Shown piece by piece: positions 35,500 through 48,260 of a stretch of 64,000 nt of DNA (its first letter is position 1; each line of letters opens with the position of its first letter). This stretch comes from Carnegiea gigantea (Eukaryota; Streptophyta; Magnoliopsida; Caryophyllales; Cactaceae): positions 119,501-183,500 of the forward strand of contig JAKOGI010001326.1 in NCBI GenBank assembly GCA_029747015.1. The letters are read 5' to 3'. The notes beneath the pieces were generated by a model. That model saw only the letters and a list, made by a program, of their open reading frames with translations. It did no database searches and was not told where the DNA came from. The position numbers and the translations under genes were made by a program.

Positions 35500-36059
35500 A
35501 TGGGTGATAATGGATTAGGTTCGGCTCGGGTGAACCATCATCCGCATTCATCACCTACTTTCATCCATTTCATTCAATCCATCCATCATCTGTGAATATT
35601 CAATCTAATCTATTCATCCACCATCTGGGGTGAAAACAGGTGAATCAGGTTATAAACGGGTAATGAAAGCTTATATATCATATGTCAGCAAATTTATAAG
35701 CCAAAACAAGCTTTGCCCTTTGAAAAGTTTAAAAAAGATACTTTAGGTATAAAAAACAAATAAGTATCGTATATATGATATCAGTTTTGATGAAAATGAT
35801 AAAATTAAAAATATAATTATCCAAAATTTAGGAAAAATTTAAAGGAGAAAAATAAAAAGCGAACCAATTGTAAATAGATGATAAACAAGCGAGTGATGGA
35901 TCAGGTGATAGGGTTGATGGAGCATCAACCGAATCCAACCCAATTTGTAAAACCATCATCCATCATTCCTCCATCATCCATATATTTTGGGTTGTCACCC
36001 ACTTTTTTGAATTATGTGGAACAAATATCTATCGGGTGTAGGTGAAATTGCTACCCCTA
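35500..36059. mobile_element. Probable MITE inside the LINE
   Basis: Interrupts the LINE between zf-RVT and RT-thumb sequences. The left end TATGGGTGATAATGG and the reverse-complemented right end TAGGGGTAGCAATTTC are imperfectly inverted. Internally it has many CCATCATCCAT and GGTGAATC words. No target duplication is certain. Confidence 0.5.
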
Positions 36060-38485
36060 TTTCCAAGGTTGTTCATTTGGGAGTAAATTATTGTAGGCAA
36101 GTCATGTAGCAAACTTTGTGGTAAAATTACCACTACTTGTGGGACCCCAACAAAAAGAATCAGGCACATTATTGATCGGTAAAGGGACATCACAAATTTT
36201 TCGTGTAACGGTGTCGGGTAGAAAACTTGTAAGTTTTCAGACATTCCAAGTCTTATCTTGTGTAATAAACTCATTTACCTTAGTATGTGGTTGCTCTAGT
36301 GCAGCAGGATCGATTTTGAGGAGCTCAACAAGACAAGAGTTACAAAACCATCCATATTCCCAAAAACTTATGCTTTTGCCATTACTTAATACTTTCCATC
36401 TTATCCCTTTTGGAAACAAATCCTGGTAAGCAAGAAGACATTTCCAAGCCCATGAATCAGCTCGCTTTTTCTTGTAATGGAGAAATTGATGCAGTAAGCA
36501 ATACTTAGCTTTGACTTGCTTAACCCAAAAATTAGACGGTTCATTACAAAACTTCTAAATAAGCTAAGAAATACATGCCTCATTCATAGCAGCCATACTT
36601 TTTAGGCTTACAAACCTTGTGCCAGACCACTAGTGGAAACCCCATAGAGGAACTCAAGCTCTTCCACAAAAGCTCTTGATTAATCTTATCCAGGCCATTT
36701 GTAATAGAAATAGGTAATTGGAAACACTGCATAGTGTGAATGAGAAGTGATTCAAGATTAGATTGAATAAGAGTCACTCACCCTGCTTTAGACACCAAAT
36801 TCGTTTTTCATGATGACAACTTTTTAAGAGCTCTAGCTATCAAATCCTGAAATATATCTTTCCTAGAACGTCCTTGGAATACAAGACACCCTAAGTATTT
36901 CCTTAAAGAGTGATGATGAGAGACATTAAGTCCTTAACCGTCTGCTTGTCAGTATTTTTCGTGTTCTTAGAAAAAAAGATAACATGTTTATTATAATTAA
37001 TAAGCTATCCTGACTGGTTGCAAAAAATATCTAGAATACCTTTTAGAGTTTGGCAAGTATAAACCATAGCCTTACAACAGAGTAGGCTATCATGTGAAAA
37101 AAGTAGACAAGGAATTCTTTTAGCCGAGAGGGCAATTTTTACCCCAATCCCAGAAGAGCATAGTTAAGATGCAGCAAATAATCTTTGAGCAAGGACATCC
37201 ATGCATATGATAAAAAGATGGGGGGGGGGCAGGGGATCTCCTTGATGTAATCTTACAGAAGGTTTAAAAACCCACAAGTGTCATCGTTAACAATATTAGA
37301 ATAAGAAACTGTATAGATGCATTCATATCCCCAAGAAGTCCATCTCTAATGAAACCCCATTTCTTAAAGACACTTGCAAATGAAATTTCATTCCACTCTA
37401 ATGTAGGCTTTCTTCATATCCAACTTGAGTGACACATACCCTTTTTTTCCTTTCATATGTTTAACCTTGTTCATCACCTCATAAGCGAGTAAAACATTAT
37501 CAAGCATTATCTATTAAGGAATAAATGCACCTTGAGTAGGATGAACAATCCTTTCTAAGATTGATCACATTCAATTAACCATTACTTTCGCAATAATTTG
37601 GTAAATAGTATTCTAGAGGTAATTGGTTTAAGGTGGTTTGTTCTTTCTAGGTTAGAGACTTTGGGGATGAGGGTAATAAGTGTATGATTTATTTCCTTAG
37701 GTAATCTCCCTGAATTAAAGAAGTCTTTAATAGTACACACAATTTATTCACCAATTATTGGCTAGTCATGTTTAAAAAAAGTGGGTCGAACCCATCTAAC
37801 CTAGGAACTTTACAGGGGTCCACCTACAATACGACCCTCCCTAATTTCATTCTCTGTGATAGGTTTTATTAGTTTCATATTTTTATCAAGGGAGACTTGG
37901 CCAGCAATATTTAGGGTAGGCAAAACATTAGTTGAGTTCCTGGATGAAGTGAAGGACGACACGTAAAGTAATTGATAAATTTTTGTTAGATTAAAGACCT
38001 TTCTATAACCTGAACTCTAGCATCATCCTTGAGCCTCAAAATTGTTGATTTTTGCTTCTTGGTGGCCACACTACAATGAAATAGTTTCAAGTTACAATCA
38101 CTATTCACTAGCCAATTCTTACAAGCAAACTTTCCCCTAAAACGTTGATTAAAGAGCATAACTTTTTATCATTGTTTCACGAGATGGAGGTGCTAGGAAT
38201 TAAGATGATTGGTATTTGGGCTCTCAAACAACTCATTTTCAACATTATTGGCCTCTATTTCTTCCTCTGAAAGTTGTCAAACATCTTCTTGCTCCAGCAT
38301 TTTAACAACTTTATGTTTCCTTGTAATATGAAACATAGAAGAGCCTGAGATCCGAGTTTTAAACTTATTTCTAATTAATTATTTCACTTTAGCAGATTGG
38401 GACCAATAAGCTTGATATCTACATAGTGGCCTTTTATTCTTATGGATAAAACATTGCGTGTTTAGGCTTATATAATAGTGATCGG
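36060..38485 (-). pseudogene. LINE endonuclease end and reverse transcriptase remnant
   Basis: Successive minus-strand motifs, broken by stops: SDHYYISL (edge of the endonuclease, near 38480), KLDMKKAYIRVEW (near 37400), LLFSHDSLLCCKA (near 37110, the FADD box changed to FSHD), LIIINMLSFF, then TLIQSNLESLLIHTMQCFQLP, WHKVCKPKKYG and GIRWKVLSNGKSISFWE. These are the ordered blocks of plant L1 ORF2. The first metal-binding aspartate of the RT box is lost. Confidence 0.8.
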
Positions 38486-38788
38486 ATCATGAGTAGGGGC
38501 CACATGGCAACTTTCATTTTACAAGACAACCATCAATATGACTGAAAGACAATATAAACAAGCAACGTTGGTTTCCTTACTTCAACGACCAGAAAGTGTT
38601 TGAGCACTGACCTTCTTAGCTGCTCCTTAACTTGCTTCCAATACTTGAAAAATGGTAAAGTTATGAGCTCCTTGAGCCTAGCAACTACATTCTGCAGGCT
38701 ACCTCTTTTATCTTTCACTTTGAACATTAGTATTTAACATACACACACATATGAAAAATCCTCAGAGTCACACTTTGAACATTAGTAT
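38486..38788 (-). repeat. 3' LTR of the gypsy element, segment B
   Basis: Aligns with 54340-54600 (shared TACAAGACAACCATCAATATG, CTTGAAAAATGGTAAA). It ends with AGTAT, the target duplication of the SIRE-type element. The last 55 bp are a second copy of the preceding sequence (see the finding). Confidence 0.85.
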
Positions 38789-40293
38789 TGTTAGAATGTA
38801 TAAAGTTTTGATGATAACAAATCCAAATGTTGTTGTTGTTGCTCCAAACAGGCTTTCCAAACAGGACCTTACTGCTGTTCTCAATGTATTAAAACTGCTT
38901 GGCTAATGGTTTATCAAGAACAGGTACTCAAGTCAACAATGTAAGAACACCTGTGAGGAACAGGTTCTGTGAGGTGTTTTGAAGCATATCCTGAGAAGTG
39001 TTTGAAACATAAGATATGTGCAGCTGTGACAAATAGGTTCCGTGCGGTGTTTGAAGCATATTCTGTAAAGTGTTTGCAGCAAAGTCGTTCTACAAGATGA
39101 CTAGTGGTTACAACAAGATGTCTTGATTTGATTTGGTTTTATATTTTTAGACTCTTGTTAATATGCCAATTAGAAAGTTTTAATTTACCACTCACTGGAA
39201 ACGGTTTTGCTTTTCGGAAAATATTTCGGATCACCCTTCAGAACAACCCTGGAAACAGGGCGATCAGGGTGTTTCCAGAATAAGCTGCGAAAAACTGCTT
39301 TGCACGATTTTTATCTTTTGGATTTTGAGCAGCTTCTTCAAAGATTTGCAAGAAAGATTTTTCTATGGAGTATCTTATTCTTTACCCTAAAAAACGGTTA
39401 TCAAAAATCTTAAGGGATTTGCAAAATCTTTTTGAATAAAAAGAATATCCAATTTTTGGCAAGTGGATAAGGTAGTTGAGAAAAACATGGGCTAGCTGCT
39501 AAAGAACACCGCCTTATGCACGCGGTTCAGGAAGTGTTTTCAGCTCATGTCACCTTACCCCTTGTAGCTAAAGGATTCTATTTTCTCTAGGATTTTAGTT
39601 TCCAAAAATTTCATAAATAGTTTTTTCATCCCTTGTGGGTAAAGGATTCTATATTCTTCAGATTTTTTAGTTTCCAAAAATTTGATGAATTGTGTTCCAA
39701 GCACTATAAAAGGCGGCTTCTTACAATCTTGGACACATCGGTTTTCAAAGAGAAAAAATCTGAGTTCATGAGCTAAAACGTTTGAAAAGAAAACTGAGCC
39801 TTGTGAGTGAATTAATTGAGCTTTCAAAGTTGGCATACTAGGACTTCATTGTACCCTATATTAGCTTAGCTGAGAAGCATTGTAATAGGGTGTTTTTTTT
39901 CTTTACATTCTTCTTTCACAAGAGTGGGTAGAGTGTGTGTCCAAATCAAGGGGATTTTGGACGTGGGGTAACTTGTCTTAGGGAAGACAGGTTACGTGTG
40001 TTACAAGTTGTAATAAGGTGTGTTACTATTGTAACGTGATTAGCCCGTTTAGTGAAGTGTTTAAATCCTACACGAGGTAGGTCGTGGTTTTTAACCTCAG
40101 TTGGGCTAGAGGTGTTTTCCACGTAAAAATCTTGTGTCCATTATTTCCGCATTCAATTTTATTGGATTTTCGCTTCTGCTTATCTCAGAAACAACCTGTG
40201 AGAATAGGGTCTAAGACTGTTTGTCAGCAACTTGCGAAAATCGAACACCACAATTTACCCCCCTCTTGTGGTTGTGTACTCTTTAATTCAGCA
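38789..40293 (+). repeat. 5' LTR of the SIRE-type element
   Basis: 1505 bp, TGTTAGAATG...TTCAGCA. Contains the TATA box at 39704. Confidence 0.95.
39704..39713 (+). promoter_or_regulatory. TATA box of the SIRE 5' LTR
   Basis: CTATAAAAGG followed by CGGCTTC. The same motif is at 49177-49186 in the 3' LTR. This sets transcription start near 39740 (inference). Confidence 0.7.
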
Positions 40294-40295
40294 AG

Positions 40296-40310
40296 TGGTA
40301 TCAGAGCAGG
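40296..40310 (+). other. Primer binding site of the SIRE-type element
   Basis: TGGTATCAGAGCAGG, complementary to initiator tRNA-Met over its first twelve bases. It lies two bases after the LTR. Confidence 0.92.
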
Positions 40311-40351
40311 TTCTGCTTTGAAAAGCTAACACCTTTGAGAGATCCTTGAAG

Positions 40352-42111
40352 ATGAGTACTCCACAAGGCATGCTTGAAGGTCAATCCATAACCGTCCACC
40401 ATACTTTAATGGCCAACACTATAGTTGGTGGAAGACTAGGATGGAAAACTACATCCAAGCCGAGGACTATGAGTTGTGGATGCTCATCAAGCATGGACCA
40501 CTCATCCCTAAGAAAACAACTGAAGATGGAAAGTCAATCCCCAAGGAGCCTAAGGAGTTCAATGCTGAAGATTACAAGATGATGGAGAAGAATGCCAAGG
40601 CCAAGAAACTCCTATATTTTGGCCTAGGTCCTAATGAATATACTCGCATATCTGAATGTGAGTCAGCCAAAGAAATCTGGGATGCTTTGCAAGTAGCTCA
40701 CGAAGGGACCAATCAAGTAAAGCAATCCCGGATTGAATTGCTTATGAGAAAGTATGAGCTGTTCGAGATGGGTGATCGGGAAAGTGTGATGGACATGTAC
40801 ACTCGCTTCACTCACATAACGAATGAGTTGAAATCCTTGGGAAAATCCTTCACCACCGAAGAATTGGTAAGGAAGATCCTAAGAATTTTACCTCATTCTT
40901 GGGAAGCAAAAGTAACGGCCATCCAAGAAGCTAAGGACATGAACAAGATCACCCTAGATGAGCTGATTGGAAACCTCCAAACATATAAACTTAGGAAATA
41001 TTCTCAACAGAAAGATGAGACAAAGAGAGAACGAGGTCTTGCACTAAAGGCCTTAGAAGATGATTCTGATTCTGAGGAGGAGGAGATTGCCATGATGACT
41101 CAAAAATTTAAGAAGTTCTTCAAGAAAGTCAAAGAAAACATCAAAAGGAAGGACTTCGGCAAAGTCAGGAACACCCCTCGGGAACAGTTCACTGGGTGTT
41201 TCAAGTGTGGTAAGCTGGACCACATTGTGAGAAACTGCCCACTGCACAAGGAAGAACAAGAACCCGAACACCCCAGAAAACAGGGGAGGAAACAGGGTGT
41301 AAGCAGCTCAGCGAAAAGGTTCTCAAAAGCTATGCTCGCGGCCTGGGGAGATTCAAGTGAGGATGAGGAAGGGTCTGAAGCTGGGGAAGCTGATGTAGCA
41401 CTCATGGCAAGGAGTGACACTGATTCAGATGATGGGTCAACGGATAGTCTGACTCAACTCAAGAACAAGGTACGTGGTCTAAATAAATCAACTCTTGAGA
41501 AATTAGTGTACAATATAATGGATATATGTGCTGAATTAAAAGGGGATGTTCGAGATTTAGAACTTGAAAATGAAACCCTTAAATTAGAAAAGCTTGAAGT
41601 TGACAAAGAGACTCTTGCCTTGCATGAAAACATCAATGTGCTTAAGGAAACTCTACTCATGAAAGAAGAGACTTGTTCCACTAAACTGACTGAGCTAGAA
41701 AAAGAATCTCTTGACTTAAAAGGTAAGGTCGAGTCTTTGCTGGAAGAAAACAGAAACTTGCTTAAAAAAATAAAACACTTAGAATCGGACCTTGCCACAA
41801 ACAAGCTCTGGAACAGGTCCTCAAGGGCGTTGGAATGGTTAAACACTCATCATAGTCAAAATAGAAGAGGACTAGGTTTTGTGCCTAAGATGACCTACCC
41901 AGTGAATAACAAATATGTGGGATTACCTGAAAATATTGTTTGTTTTCATTGTGGTAAAACGGGGCATTATCGATATGCTTGTCCTATAAGAAAGTATGCC
42001 ATTAAAAAGAACTCAGTGCATATAAAACAAATGTGGGTTAGGAAAGATGAGATTTACACGTCTAAAGGAATGGGACCCAAGTGGATCTGGGTTTCCAAAA
42101 CTAACCATTGA
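40352..42111 (+). CDS. SIRE Gag, frameshifted near its N-terminus
   Basis: Capsid/nucleocapsid polyprotein of a copia element. The expected start is ATG 40352 (MSTPQGMLEGQSIT), but the frame shifts near 40398 and only the frame from 40441 (MENYIQAEDYELW) runs on for 556 residues. Seen in that frame: UBN2-type gag core (residues about 1-190), an acidic/lysine-rich linker, a CCHC knuckle CFKCGKLDHIVRNC (253-266), a long Leu/Glu/Lys coiled coil (about 340-455) and a second knuckle CFHCGKTGHYRYAC (501-514). It ends with TGA at 42109. The next codons are in the pol frame. Confidence 0.9.
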
Positions 42112-42129
42112 TTTGTTTTATAGGCTGAA

Positions 42130-45100
42130 GTGAGAGAGAACAACCCAGCAAACAACCCAGCAAACAGTGCAGGAAACAGTCTAGGGAATAGGCAGCTGTG
42201 GTATGTTGACAGTGGGTGTTCGAGGCATATGATTGGTGAAAAATCCAATTTTCTCTCACTTACAGCATCAGAAGGAGGGAGTGTAGCATTTGGAAACGGC
42301 AAATCTGGGACAATTGTCGGTATAGGTAAGATAGGTGAGTCACTCTCCCATTCAATTGACAATGTTTATTTTGTGGATGGTTTAAAACACAACTTGCTAA
42401 GTGTGTCCCAACTGTGTGACAAAGACAACCTAGTAGTGTTCTCTCCAACACGTTGCTTGGTTGTAAACATGAACACAGGAGATGTTGTGTTGAGGGGGAA
42501 GCGACACAAAAATGTTTATAAAGTGTGTATTTCTACTCTTCCCCAAAATAATTTGACTTGTTTGAGTGCCTTAAAAGATGATGTTATGCTTTGGCACAAA
42601 AGACTAGGTCATGCAAGCCACTCTCTTTTGAACAAACTTGTAACCAAAGATTTAGTAGTTGGCTTACCTTCCATCAAATTCAATGATGACAAGGTATGTG
42701 ATGCATGTGCCAAAGGCAAACAAGTCGAAAATTCATTTAAGTCTAAAAAGTGTATAAGCACTACTCGACCCCTTGAATTAATACATATGGATCTATGTGG
42801 TCCAATGAGGATCATGAGCCGAGGTGGCAAGAGGTATGTGCTTGTGATAGTGGATGACTACTCTCGTTTCACTTGGACTTTGTTTTTGGCTTCTAAAGAT
42901 GAAACTTTTGAAAAATTTCTTGCTTTCATTAAAAAGACTGAAAAGAGGGTAGGACACTCTTTGGTATGCATAAGGTCTGACCATGGTACAGAATTTGAAA
43001 ATTCGAGCTTTATTGACTATTGTAATGAGCATGGTGTTGATCATAATTTTTCAGCTCCAAGAACACCCCAACAGAACGGGGTGGTAGAGCGCAAAAATCG
43101 TACTCTAGAGGACATGACTAGAACAATGCTTGTTGCTAGTGGTCTTCCTAGAAATTTTTGGGCTGAAGCTTTAAACACATCATGTTACATTATAAATAGA
43201 TGCATGATTAGACCTGTTCTTAACAAAACTCCTTATGAGATCCTCAAAGGAAGAAAACCAAATATTTTGCATTTGAGAGTTTTTAGGTGTAAATGTTTTG
43301 TGCATAATAATGGAAAGGATGCCTTAGGGAAATTTGATCCAAGGAGTGACGAGGCAATATTCCTCGGTTACTCCTCACATAGTAAGGCATACAAAGTGTT
43401 TAATAAGAGAACCTTGTGTGTTGAAGAAAGTGTGCATGTGCTTTTTGATGAAACTAACTCTCTAAGTGAGAATGATGCACAGGAGGAAGACCTCGAACTA
43501 GGTCTTGTTAAAAAAGACATGCTGCTTCAAGATGAACCAGGTAAGGATCAACCTGAGAGATCAAGGCCTGAAGCTGTTCTTCAGGAAGGTAGGCAGGGTG
43601 TGAACCAAACAGGGGGAAACAGGGTGGAACCCTGTTCAGGACAACATCAGCCGAACCCTTCTGAGATAATTTCAGGAACAGGCTCCCAAACAGGCTTGGG
43701 AACAGGTCCTGAACTTGTTTCACCAAGTATTCCAGCTAGGATGGAGAGCATATCTGTGAACCCACTTTCACCACGATCATGGAAATACCAAAGTTCACAT
43801 CCTCTTGATCAAATTTTGTCTGATATTAATGCAGGAGTTCAAACTAGATCTAGGCTTAAAAATTTCTGTGCTTTCTATGCTTTTCTCTCAAAAATTGAGC
43901 CTAAGAATATTAATGAAGCTCTTGTAGATTCAGATTGGGTCACAGCCATGCAAGAAGAACTCCATCAGTTCGAAAGAAACAAGGTATGGCACCTTGTGCC
44001 ACGGCCAGAGGATAGAACAATCATTGGAACCAAGTGGGTGTTCCGTAACAAGCTAGATGAGTGCGGAATAGTCACTAGGAACAAGGCCCGGCTGGTGGTT
44101 CAAGGCTACAACCAAGAAGAGGGAATTGATTATGAAGAGACTTTTGCACCTGTTGCAAGGATGGAAGCCATTCGAATCTTGATAGCTTTTGCAGCCCACA
44201 TGGAGATCAAGTTATATCAAATGGATGTTAAAAGTGCGTTTCTAAATGGGTACCTTAAAGAGGAAGTGTATGTTAAACAACCCCCTAGTTTTGAAAGTAA
44301 TGAATTTCCTAACTATGTTTTCAAACTTGACAAAGCACTCTATGGTTTAAAACAAGCCCCTAGAGCTTGGTATGAGCGGTTGTCAAGCTTTTTATTAGAA
44401 AATGGTTTTACAAGAGGTAAGGTAGACAATACCTTGTTTCTAAAATCTAAGGGGGAACATTTGTTGATTGTCCAAGTATATGTCGATGACATCATATTTG
44501 GTGCAACTCATCATGATTTGTGCAATGAATTTTCAAAAATGATGAGGAGTGAGTTTGAAATGAGCATGATGGGTGAGCTTAATTTCTTTCTAGGCTTGCA
44601 AATCAAGCAAACTTCAAACGGCACCATGATCCATCAACAAAAGTATATTAAGGAATTACTTAAGCGTTTTGGGATGGAGTCAGCCAAGCCCATTGATACT
44701 CCCATCTCTCCTTCAACTAGGTTGGTAATGGATGATGGTAGTCCCTCAGTTGAGGAGAAATCCTATAGGGGCATGATAGGGTCACTCTTATATCTAACTG
44801 CTAGTAGACCTGACATTGTTTTTAGTGTTGGTCTATATGCACGTTTTCAGTCAAACCCTAAAGAAACTCATCTAAAGGCTGTTAAAAGGATTTTTAGGTA
44901 CTTAAGACATACACCTGATCTAGCCTTATGGTATCCTAAAGGTTGCAACTTTGATCTTGTTGGGTATGCTGATGCTGATTACGCAGGTTTCTTGGTTGAT
45001 AGGAAAAGCACCTCAGGTATGGCTCACTTTCTTGGACCTTGTTTGGTATCTTGGGCAACCAAGAAACAACTCTCTGTTGCCTTGTCCACAGCAGAAGCTG

Positions 45101-45423
45101 AGTATGTGGCAGCTGCATCTTGTTGTGCTAAGTTATTATGGATAAGACAACAACTCAAGGACTTTTGTGTTGACATAGGATGCATTCCTATTTATTGTGA
45201 CAATGCAAGTGCAATTAACATTGCCAAAAATCCATGTCAACACAAAAGAACAAAACATATAGACATTTGTCATCATTTCTTGAGAGACAATGTTGAAAAG
45301 GGAGTGATCTCAATGAATTTTTGTGCCACTGAAAATCAAATTGCTGATATATTTACAAAGACATTGAGTAGAGAACAATTTGAAAGGAATAGACTCGAAC
45401 TAGGCTTAATTAGAACAACCTGA
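42130..45423 (+). CDS. SIRE Pol: protease, integrase, RT, RNase H (open)
   Basis: 1097 residues with no internal stop. Protease active site [11 protein letters not shown] (D27). GAG-pre-integrase LWHKRLGH with a following CDAC (HHCC zinc finger). Integrase triad D221, D284, E320, giving the canonical D35E spacing, with [17 protein letters not shown] and [15 protein letters not shown] includes [33 protein letters not shown] and YVDDIIFG (D786-D787). RNase H acidic residues are D948 and E989 in DADYAG and STAEAEYVA. All catalytic residues are present. It shares the gag frame; two stops (TGA 42109, TAG 42121) lie between, so translation of Pol would need read-through or an internal start. The listed start is the first Met. 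Confidence 0.95.
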   Translation: MRENNPANNPANSAGNSLGNRQLWYVDSGCSRHMIGEKSNFLSLTASEGGSVAFGNGKSGTIVGIGKIGESLSHSIDNVYFVDGLKHNLLSVSQLCDKDNLVVFSPTRCLVVNMNTGDVVLRGKRHKNVYKVCISTLPQNNLTCLSALKDDVMLWHKRLGHASHSLLNKLVTKDLVVGLPSIKFNDDKVCDACAKGKQVENSFKSKKCISTTRPLELIHMDLCGPMRIMSRGGKRYVLVIVDDYSRFTWTLFLASKDETFEKFLAFIKKTEKRVGHSLVCIRSDHGTEFENSSFIDYCNEHGVDHNFSAPRTPQQNGVVERKNRTLEDMTRTMLVASGLPRNFWAEALNTSCYIINRCMIRPVLNKTPYEILKGRKPNILHLRVFRCKCFVHNNGKDALGKFDPRSDEAIFLGYSSHSKAYKVFNKRTLCVEESVHVLFDETNSLSENDAQEEDLELGLVKKDMLLQDEPGKDQPERSRPEAVLQEGRQGVNQTGGNRVEPCSGQHQPNPSEIISGTGSQTGLGTGPELVSPSIPARMESISVNPLSPRSWKYQSSHPLDQILSDINAGVQTRSRLKNFCAFYAFLSKIEPKNINEALVDSDWVTAMQEELHQFERNKVWHLVPRPEDRTIIGTKWVFRNKLDECGIVTRNKARLVVQGYNQEEGIDYEETFAPVARMEAIRILIAFAAHMEIKLYQMDVKSAFLNGYLKEEVYVKQPPSFESNEFPNYVFKLDKALYGLKQAPRAWYERLSSFLLENGFTRGKVDNTLFLKSKGEHLLIVQVYVDDIIFGATHHDLCNEFSKMMRSEFEMSMMGELNFFLGLQIKQTSNGTMIHQQKYIKELLKRFGMESAKPIDTPISPSTRLVMDDGSPSVEEKSYRGMIGSLLYLTASRPDIVFSVGLYARFQSNPKETHLKAVKRIFRYLRHTPDLALWYPKGCNFDLVGYADADYAGFLVDRKSTSGMAHFLGPCLVSWATKKQLSVALSTAEAEYVAAASCCAKLLWIRQQLKDFCVDIGCIPIYCDNASAINIAKNPCQHKRTKHIDICHHFLRDNVEKGVISMNFCATENQIADIFTKTLSREQFERNRLELGLIRTT

Positions 45424-45858
45424 CCAACCTGTTCTCTCTTTCTGTTTGCAAAATTTAAAAGTGACGGGTACAACATGTTAAAATTTTTGTTTGCAATCAA
45501 CTTGTGTGCTATGTTTAGCATATGTGAGGTTTGCAACTTGCTGACACTCGTTGAGGTCTAATGAGATTGCCCTTATCGTCAAATGTTACCGAGCAAGTAA
45601 CCTCAAGAACAAGCATCAGGAACAGGTACGCCTCTTGTTTGTCAAATGTGTGCAACAAATTGAAAACTGCTAATCTCTTCCCGAGGCGTGCGCGGCCTAA
45701 ATAAATGCTAAAATCCGTTGCAAAAACGGGCAAAATCTTTTAAAGATTTCGCACGTCTCTCTCTCCCTTTAAAGCTCTCTTGCTCAAATCTCTCACCTCC
45801 ACTGAAACTCTCTGAAACTCTGTTCAAGAAACCCTAATCTCTCTCCTTCCTCTGAAAA

Positions 45859-47325
45859 ATGGCGGTCCCTATTAGCTTCGAGAGCTCCTCGACCTTGACC
45901 CAGGGCAACCAGACACAGGGCACAGCCTTGCAAACAGCCACAGCCCTGTTTGCACCTACATAATTTCTGACGGCCCTCATGGAAGGTAAAAATACTGAAC
46001 CTCCTCGACCCATTGCCTATAAACCTTTTGGGTTTTTGAAAAGTATCGACCTTAGAACAGTGAATTTGAAATTGGAAGACATCCCGTACAAATTTGGGTG
46101 GGAATTGATTTTGTTTAGTGAAACGGGTGCATGTCAACCCCAAGAACTTGTTGGGGCATCTGAAAGAGAAATTGGGGCTTTAGATGAACTCTTTCTGTTG
46201 GACCATGGGCTAGATGACATCAATTCGTTTGGGCTGTTTCCTGAGCAGGAAACAGGGTCAGAAACAGGGCCTGAAGTTTTTAGGGATGACCTAGGGGAGG
46301 ATTTGTCAAAAGAAGAAGGGGGAAGTAGTGGTCAAATGGAGGAGTCTCCTGTGAAGCCTGAACAAGCCACACCGGTACCACCAACCGGTGAGAAACGTAA
46401 ACGATACAAAATTGTGGCTAGGCGTACTAGAATGCCCAGAATACGACCACCATCAAGGCCTAAAAGCGGTCAGACTGAAGCGCCCTCAAAAAGTGAACCC
46501 CCTGTCAAACCAAAACCACAAATCCCCTCTTCGGCCAAACCCACAAACAGACCCACAAGAAAATCAGCCCGAATAGCTTTTCACTCCACTCCTCGTCCTG
46601 CCAAACAGTCAGCCCCTATTATTGAGGAGATTGATTCCTCCTCTGAGCCTTCATCAGATAGCGACACTGAGAACACTGCCTTCAAACAGGGCACGCCCGT
46701 GTTCTCAGAGTCCTCAGAGAATAAGCCTCTTCCTACACCAAAACCATCACCCCTCAAAACTCCCAAGAGAAAAGCCTCCCTCAAACACGCCTCCACCCAA
46801 GACCCTCCTACTGAGCCCCAACCTAAACGAGCCAAGAAATCTAACCCGTCTGCAATCTCAGCCAAACTGACCCAATTGCTTCAGAGACGGGTTGTCAGGG
46901 GCAAAATTATAAAGGTCAAATATTTTGAGGAACAGGGACTGGGGGTGTTTCTGCACAAGCTGCATGCACAGGGGTGGTATGAGTTGGCAGAGTTCTATGC
47001 CAACTGCACTGTCACCGAAGGAGTGGTGACAAGTATTGTTAATGGGAAGCAGCTTCGCTTTGATGCGAAGATATTAGGGGACATTCTGGGGATTCCCTCC
47101 ACAGGCTTTGATATATATGTGAGGGAAAACAAGACTATTCTAGGGACAGCCAGGCTGCTGGAACTCGCCCAAAAATTTAGCCAGCAACCAAGCTTGCAAA
47201 CACCCAAGTCTGTGAAGAAAGGGGACATGACATCGCTCCATCAATTGCTATTTTGGTTTATCATCAAGAATGTCATCCCCAGAGGCCAGGGTCACAATCT
47301 TCTGATGCCATGGATCAGTGTTTGA
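45859..47325 (+). pseudogene. SIRE third ORF (plant transposon protein domain), broken
   Basis: The frame from ATG 45859 (MAVPISFESSSTLTQG) hits TAA at 45961 and reopens at 45979 for 448 residues to 47325. The N-terminal third is acidic and Gln/Glu-rich. Residues about 140-260 are Pro/Arg/Lys-rich and disordered. Residues about 300-430 (VKYFEEQGLGVFLHKLHAQG, GWYELAEFYANC, FDAKILGDILGIP, LHQLLFWFIIKNVIPRGQG) match the putative plant transposon protein domain of SIRE-type elements. A frameshift near 47300 passes the continuation to the next frame. The role of this ORF (sometimes called env-like) is unknown; no membrane segment or signal peptide is visible here. Confidence 0.8.
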
Positions 47326-47774
47326 TGGATCTGATGGACACGGAAGTGCAAATTAACCTTCCTGCCATCATGATTCGACATATTGCAAGAATTGCAAACA
47401 CCACTAGGGAACATGATCTGGGATACGGCTTCTTTCTGACTAGTGTGTTTGAGCACTTTGGGGTGACACTGCAGAAGAAGGTGGGCGCTCAGTTCATTGA
47501 TGAGATCGGGAGTAACACCCTTATGGGGTGTGGGTATGCTTTGATTGAAGGGTCTGCCTCAGAACAGGGGACCAGAACACCCCGTCCTCCTGTTCCTGGC
47601 AGTTCCTCAACCAAGCTTGAGGCTGCTTTGGAAGAAAACTCTCGCCTCAGTACTGAGCTTAACGCTGTAAAGGCTGCCCTGGACGAGGAAAAAGCTCTAA
47701 ATGCAAAACGCCATGCAGATCTCCTCGCCCTTCTCTCTTCACTTTCAGCAAAATTTTCTCCTTCTGCTCCTTGA
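47253..47774 (+). pseudogene. SIRE third ORF, C-terminal part in shifted frame
   Basis: From about 47300 this frame continues the third ORF: DAMDQCLMDLMDTEVQINLP, IMIRHIARIANTTREHDLGY, FFLTSVFEHFGVTLQKKVG and a C-terminal coiled coil (LEAALEENSRLSTELNAVKA). The first 15 residues from the nominal start at 47253 are out of the original frame and have no counterpart. The piece ends at TGA 47772. Confidence 0.75.
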
Positions 47775-48260
47775 ACACCCCTCATGAGCTGTTCCCATCT
47801 GTTGTTCTCATAGCCTGTTCTCACTTCTCTTGGTGAATCAGTTTGTACTCTGTTGCACTCTTTTGATGAATGACAGGTTATCTTGTTTTTTGATTGGCTT
47901 TGCCTTGCTTGCTTTCTGTTGTGAATTGCTTGTGTGTGACTAGGATGGCCAATCTCATTACCGTACCAACACACTTGAGTGTATCGCCTGTTGCCTTTCC
48001 TCCATTACCCAAGTGGTGGTGATAGCAAACACCCTCTGTTTGACTGTTCGCCCCTACTTTTTAATGATGCCAAAAGGGGGAAGATAGGATGACCAATATT
48101 GTTTTAGTTTTGCCATGGACGAGTTAAATTTCTTACACTCTTTCGATACTGACTGCTTCATGTGAATTGTCGGTCCTATAAATAATTGGCACTAATCACT
48201 TCAATTGTCCTTGAAAGTCAATATGGTCACTTGATTTGTCATCATCAAAAAGGGGGAATT
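47775..48260 (+). other. SIRE 3' leader and polypurine tract
   Basis: Non-coding, ends AAAAAGGGGGAATT (about 48247-48260), the polypurine tract before the 3' LTR. A second purine patch, AAAAGGGGGAAG, lies near 48071. Confidence 0.8.

Larger units (their letters stand above)
34482..38485 (-). mobile_element. 5'-truncated LINE inserted in the gypsy 3' LTR
   Basis: Minus-sense element ending in a poly-A tail (plus-strand T run 34482-34492). ATCATTA (34473-34479) and ATCATGA (38486-38492) are the likely target duplication. From the 5' end it shows an endonuclease end (SDH motif at the very edge), RT, thumb, zinc-binding zf-RVT (CLSCQNDIEPPGHIFFEC, near 35340) and a terminal RNase H domain. All frames are broken. 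It contains a MITE at 35500-36059. Confidence 0.85.

Noticed and set aside
41053..41846. Long minus-strand frames across SIRE gag
   Set aside because: They are antisense shadows of the coiled-coil and acidic codons of gag.
45859..47774. Envelope gene of a retrovirus-like element
   Set aside because: The SIRE third ORF is sometimes called env-like, but no signal peptide, membrane segment or cleavage site is visible. The conserved part matches the plant transposon protein domain instead.
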